Shown: in pieces, positions 60,111-64,000 of the stretch
Layout of the letters: the number at the start of each line of letters is the position of its first letter
Position numbering within the stretch: position 1 is the stretch's first letter
Source: Elmis aenea
Taxonomy: Eukaryota > Arthropoda > Insecta > Coleoptera > Elmidae
Assembly (NCBI GenBank): GCA_947652605.1
Contig: OX393576.1
Location: 47,034,966-47,098,965, forward strand
Length of the DNA: 64,000 nucleotides
Direction of reading: 5' to 3'
Program-made: the position numbers and the translations under genes
The notes under the pieces: generated by a model
Database searches by the model: none
Told to the model about the DNA's origin: nothing
Seen by the model: the letters and a program-made list of their open reading frames with translations, nothing else

Positions 60111-60205
60111 AAAATCATTTGATTGAAATCAATGATTTTAAAAAAAAAATCACTTGATTTAAATCGTGATTTAAATCAATTGATTTAAATCTGCTCAACC
60201 CTGCT
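60110..60205. repeat. TGATTTAAATCA repeats ending CAACCCTG, possible hAT MITE end
   Basis: Several palindromic TGATTTAAATCA units run into CTGCTCAACCCTG. On the minus strand this reads CAGGGTTGAGCAGATTTAAA, a hAT-like terminus. The other end and an 8 bp duplication were not found. Confidence 0.4.
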
Positions 60206-60236
60206 TCACAAGTCATTTTGCTGCTATGAGTCATTA

Positions 60237-60852
60237 GGGGCCGTTTGCAGTGATGGTTTTCACGTGGTATTGTTGACTTGGTTTTGCATATGATCGTGAA
60301 CCGGTTTACACTTTTGGTTTTGCACATGGTTTTACTTAGGTTTGCATTGATTAAACGCTAGAGCACAAAATTACTTTTAAGGCTATTCGTTTTTTTTTCA
60401 TAACTTATAAACGTTGCTTTCGTGGAATTGTTATCAACTTCTTTGATCTTCTCTATTGGCGCCTCATACGCCTTTTCTCGATCATATCTTTTTCTATATT
60501 CTACGAACTTTACACGCCACCGTGATGGTAATGACTTATATAATTCGATCACTTTCGTTACGAATTGCTTTGAAAATCATCTCCTGGCATCTTAAGATCA
60601 AAATAAAATGACTCGTTGAAAAGTTGCACTAATGAAAGTGTGAAGTGGCGCAAGCGGTGTAAAAGGAAACCAGACAAGAAAAATCAAATACTGTCACACT
60701 TTTCAAACATGCTCAATGCTCATGTGCGAAACCAAAAAATCTAACAGAGCTAGATTTAGTTATGCAAAACCAAGGTCGATAAAATCGCTTGGTTTTAGCG
60801 TGTTTACACTCGATCATAACCACATGCAAAACAGTAAGTGTAAATTGCCCTT
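60237..60852. mobile_element. PIF/Harbinger remnant
   Basis: The left end GGGGCCGTTTGCAGTGATGG and the right end (reverse complement AAGGGCAATTTACACTTACT) are diverged inverted repeats with a shared inner TTTTGCATGTGG-like block. TTA flanks the left. It encloses a MADF-type fragment; no transposase was recognised. Confidence 0.5.
60358..60588 (-). pseudogene. MADF-domain partner fragment
   Basis: The minus strand reads KQFVTKVIELYKSLPSRWRV, KFVEYRKRYDREKAYEAPIE, KIKEVDNNSTKATFISYEKK and TNSLKSNFVL. FIELYxSLPxLWxVxxxEYxNRxxKxxAYExLIEKxKExD, followed by a KKxNSLxSNF end, is a clear MADF domain. The usual basic C-terminal part is absent and no partner transposase lies beside it. Confidence 0.62.
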
Positions 60853-60985
60853 TTAAGCATGATAAAACAATTTTCATGATATTTGGCAAAAAAATGTTGA
60901 CCACATTTTGGGCTGAAAATACATGAAGATTTTTGTGTATAACCTCATTTGTAACATATAATGATGCCTATTGTTGTTGACTATA

Positions 60986-61135
60986 GGTCATTCTAAACAG
61001 ATAAATCTTCCTTAGGTGTAAACACATTTTACTGTGGTTACCTTTGTTAATAACAACCATAATCTCAATAGCAACAATGGTAACCACAGTAAAATGTGTT
61101 TACACCTAAGGAAGATTCATCTGTTTAGAATGACC
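60986..61135. mobile_element. 150 bp MITE with 57 bp inverted repeats
   Basis: GGTCATTCTAAACAGATAAA through ACACATTTTACTGTGGTTAC on the left is mirrored on the right with one mismatch. The loop is about 35 bases. No target duplication is obvious. Confidence 0.82.
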
Positions 61136-61555
61136 CATTGTTTTGCGTGAATAATCTTATAATTCTCCAAGAGATCCTTTACAAAAAATGGTATAAGTGA
61201 CTTGAACTTATGGATTTTTACATAACTATTACATAACAAGTTATAAAAATAATGACATACAGAAATAAGCAAAAACAGATCTTGTCATACAGTACCCATA
61301 AAAAATTGAAGATAACCTGCTGTATTTGCGGATATGCTATTGACAAATTTGTTAAATAAAGTATTTGTGAAATATTTTCGTTTTACGTGGAACTTTGATC
61401 AAACATCTAAACAGTGGAATCATTTTTAAAAGGCCAAAATAAAAGACAAAAGAAAGTTATCTAGATTACAGTTGAGTGGGTGCCTAATTTTTGATTTATA
61501 CTCAAGCCACCTATTTAGTTGTTCCATTCACGCATTTGTGTGAAATAATAAATCT

Positions 61556-61576
61556 GTTTACGTACGTACGTACGTT
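61556..61576. repeat. (ACGT)n microsatellite
   Basis: About four perfect ACGT units. Confidence 0.8.
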
Positions 61577-61649
61577 CACGACTTTATTTTTAGCGCTTAA
61601 GCCTCTCCACGCGTTTTAACGGCACAAATAACAGAAAAAGCTGTATATA

Positions 61650-62568
61650 CAGGGTGGGGCAGAGAAACTATCTTTTTTCAATGGGGCGTGGTAAAGCGAG
61701 GAGAGGCAGTGGAGGGGCGGGGATGGTCTTAAAGGAAAGCGGTATTAGGGAAATTTGTTCTTCAACCTTCGTCAGTCTTAAAATACTTAGGACAAAAGAG
61801 CAGCGCGCGTTTGCCGTAGAAGCTTACTTTTCACGAGGCCACTCGATCGTCGCGGTGCAATGTGCATTTCGTTACGAAATTCCCCCTTGAGGTGCTGTTC
61901 CCCCCGGGTATCGTGGGTAAAAACCTTCAGGGGAGCTGGAAGTGTGTCCAGCAGAAGATCGGGAAAAAGACGGACCCTTAGAACACCCCAAAACATCGAG
62001 GCAGTTCGAGGGTCAATCTTGCGGTCTCCTAGGCGCTCCGCCCGCAAACATGCAGCTGCCCTTCGTTTGTCAGATCGTTCAGCCCTTGCAAATAGGGATG
62101 TAGGCGAAGTATGGTTTCAGTAGGATAAGGCCACGGCCAACACATCGCGAATTTCAATAGATGTTTTAAGGCAAACCTTCCCGGGCGGCTGATATCCATG
62201 AAAGGCGGCATTCCGTGGCCGGCACGCTCGCCAGATTTAGCCCCCTGCGATTATTTCCTGTGGGGCTACCTCAAATCTCTTGTGTACAACAACCGTCCCA
62301 TAACCCTGGAAGCCTTAAAAACCAATATTCGTGACGAAATAGCCCGCATACCGGTTGCTATGCTGGAGAGAGTTGACAGAAACTTCAAAAATCGATTAAA
62401 TCGCTGCATCGACATTAACGGTCGTCACCTTTAAGATATTGTTTTTAAAACTGCATAATTTCAAATTTCCCATGTCATATTACTACTAGACAAAAAAATA
62501 CAAAGTTTTTATTTTGTAGTTTTTTTTTATTTACCTTTGAAAAAAGATAGTTTCTCTGCCCCACCCTG
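61650..62568 (+). mobile_element. internally deleted Tc1/mariner-like transposon with intact ends
   Basis: CAGGGTGGGGCAGAGAAACT is the start of a perfect inverted repeat of about 32 bases (34 counting TA), with TA on both sides (61648-61649, 62569-62570). It encloses a shortened transposase gene. Perfect ends suggest recent mobility, perhaps in trans. GC content inside is clearly above that of the surroundings. Confidence 0.87.
61681..62434 (+). pseudogene. Tc1/mariner-like transposase (DUF4817 type), deleted and frameshifted
   Basis: The first frame holds the N-terminal HTH: LRTKEQRAFAVEAYFSRGHS, IVAVQCAFRYEIPP, stop. A second frame continues RKRRTLRTPQNIEAVRGSIL, RSPRRSARKHAAALRLSDRS, then jumps within a few residues to GEVWFQ (normally about 130 residues further on), so the core with the first catalytic Asp is deleted. 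The last frame (to 62434) reads GGIPWPARSPDLAPCDYFLW, GYLKSLVYNNRPITLEALKT, NIRDEIARIPVAMLERVDRN and ends NRCIDINGRHL. That part is intact and keeps the third catalytic Asp region (SPDLAPCDYFLWG). Decay by deletion plus frameshifts; not functional. Confidence 0.82.
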
Positions 62569-63483
62569 TACAACGCTTAATTTTCGATATATAAAAAATA
62601 TTTACATACATAATATAAAAAATCATTGTGTGATTTATTGGGGTTATTTTTATTAATTTCCGGTTTTGATAACAGAGGAAATATAATAAATTCACCTTTG
62701 AAACAACAAATATGAAACTGTTGGTCACTCTCTAAAAAGGCGTAAAAATTAGAATTGATATCTATTATGCCTAAAGTGCATAGCTTTATATAACTCTGCT
62801 GGATAGTAGTGAAAGAAACATTTCAAAACATATTTTCGTTTTTTTCTACGTCATTTAAATGTTTTGCAGATTTAGATTATACAGGGTGGTGCTTTTTTCG
62901 ATGCTCACCATTGCTATCTTGGAAACGGTAAGAGATACAAGGTCGGTTAAATTAGAGAAAAGTTGCACATTTTTATGGCTATTGAGAATCTGAAAAGAAA
63001 TCCTGGATATTTTAATTCCTTTTTGATTTATTACAGAAAAACTGAAAAATGTGATTTTAGAAAAATATTATTATCTTCCCTACCATTAACGCTATTTCAT
63101 TTAAACTTGGTAACTGTATGTTTTTGACCGTCCTGGGTTTGATGACGTCAACAAAAAAATTCTAAGCCTTCTAGATTTCAAGTTGCGATAGTCAACTTTT
63201 TTATTTCTTATGGCCGCCATATTGGATTTTTACACCATCAGACAGACAAAAAAATTAGCTTTTCAGATTGGTAACCAACATACCTTTTTTCTTTCAAAAA
63301 ACTTGTTGAAATAATTCATAAAATCGAGAATGCTCTGAAAAACAATTAAAACTATGATATAAATAAAAGCTACAGAACATGTTGTTGATCTAATGATAAC
63401 AAAATTAAGATTGTTGGAAACATATTTAGAAGATACATATGTTAGGCGAATTGCCATTATTAACAATTCAAAATCATCAGTAG

Positions 63484-63844
63484 TTTCAGCAAGAAGGAGC
63501 TGGTCCTCACAACGCCCGCATTGTAAAAGGATATTAATTTAGATGTACACGCTTTCAAAATTCATGACTCGGTACGTTTGGTTCTGTTCATTGGCCTCCG
63601 CGATCGCCATGTTTAACGCCTATGGATTACTTTTACATTGATGTTGTTTATGCAACCCTAACGAAAAATATTGAACTTCTTCGCCGTAAAATCAAAAATG
63701 CTTTCGACTCTATTTCGAGACAAACTATCCTAAAGGCAGTGGACGAAATGAATTTGAGGACTAACCAGCGCTGTTATGTATGATGTAGTGGTTACTAACC
63801 ACTACATCATACATAACGGCGCGCAATTTAAACAATTTAAATAA
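63484..63844 (+). pseudogene. transposase C-terminal fragment in the foldback centre
   Basis: One frame of 97 codons with two stops reads FQQEGAGPHNARIVKGY, stop, a diverged stretch, SVHWPPRSPCLTPMDYFYID, VVYATLTKNIELLRRKIKNA, FDSISRQTILKAVDEMNLRT, NQRC. This aligns with FQQDGAxPH...WPPRSPDLTPxDYFLWG...IxxLRxRIxxAxxxIxxxxLxxVxxxxxxR. The second catalytic Asp is Glu here and LWG is lost. A 45 bp palindrome interrupts just before the expected end, after which IHNGAQFKQFK-stop completes the C-terminus in another frame. Confidence 0.75.
63773..63817. repeat. 45 bp perfect palindrome (20 bp arms, 5 base loop)
   Basis: GTTATGTATGATGTAGTGGT, TACTA, then the exact reverse complement. It lies within the last residues of the transposase fragment. 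Confidence 0.9.
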
Positions 63845-64000
63845 TTATTTATCTGGTGTTTTAAATTTATTGTCATTTCGTTATTTTATTAGACCTATAA
63901 AATATTGTGTCACTTTTATTTATATCATAGTTTTAATTGTTTTTAGAGCATTCTCGATTTTATGAATTATTTATACAAATTTTCAAATTTCAACAAATTT

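Larger units (their letters stand above)
62882..64000. mobile_element. foldback element around a transposase fragment, running off the window
   Basis: Starts CAGGGTGGTGCTTTTTTCGA after TA (62880-62881). Sequence at 63265-63470 (for example TTCATAAAATCGAGAATGCT) returns inverted at 63880-64000, so the right arm begins there and its end lies beyond the window. The single-copy centre contains the transposase fragment. Confidence 0.75.

Overview
This is an AT-rich window (roughly 30% GC by eye) from an animal nuclear genome, most likely an insect. The only convincing host protein gene is a two-exon neuropeptide GPCR whose sequence matches the arthropod FMRFamide receptor family. A beetle is plausible from the transposon families present, but that is an inference. 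No rRNA, tRNA, CRISPR array or bacterial operon was seen.

Host gene: the FMRFamide receptor lies on the minus strand. Coding exon A (31455 down to 30760) carries TM1-TM5. A 6.6 kb phase-0 intron follows. Coding exon B (24130 down to 23522) carries intracellular loop 3, TM6, TM7 and the C-terminal tail. Consensus splice sites join the exons in frame into a 434-residue protein with start and stop. The intron is packed with mobile DNA: a PIF/Harbinger composite, a small perfect-hairpin MITE, a Tc1-like transposase scrap and a 2.3 kb foldback element.

The rest is layered transposon sediment. 1-3.5 kb: nothing recognisable. 3.5-6.7 kb: a solo foldback arm, then a three-level nest (long-inverted-repeat element, iteron-bearing inverted-repeat element, Helitron). 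9.4-10.2 kb: LINE remnants on both strands. 15-16.8 kb: a transposase-like HTH gene start amid TTCCATGGTACA repeats, then two head-to-tail Helitrons. 19-22.7 kb: several MITEs and a Harbinger derivative. 32.9-36.6 kb: a second iteron-bearing palindrome, a hAT element, a 205 bp insertion with a hammerhead-like motif, and a THAP domain. 40-44.6 kb: a Harbinger remnant, LINE remnants and a decayed Tc1/mariner-like transposase. 45.7-50.7 kb: foldback elements. 53-57 kb: LINE remnants split by a palindromic MITE, then an internally deleted piggyBac element. 60-64 kb: a Harbinger remnant, a MITE, an internally deleted transposon and a foldback element running off the window.

Two themes stand out. 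Several elements share CAGGGTG ends flanked by TA, and two of those foldbacks carry the C-terminus of a Tc1/mariner-like transposase at their centre. Separately, Harbinger copies carry a MADF-type partner ORF at four loci. All transposase genes seen are broken. Family names come from recognising sequence, not from searches.
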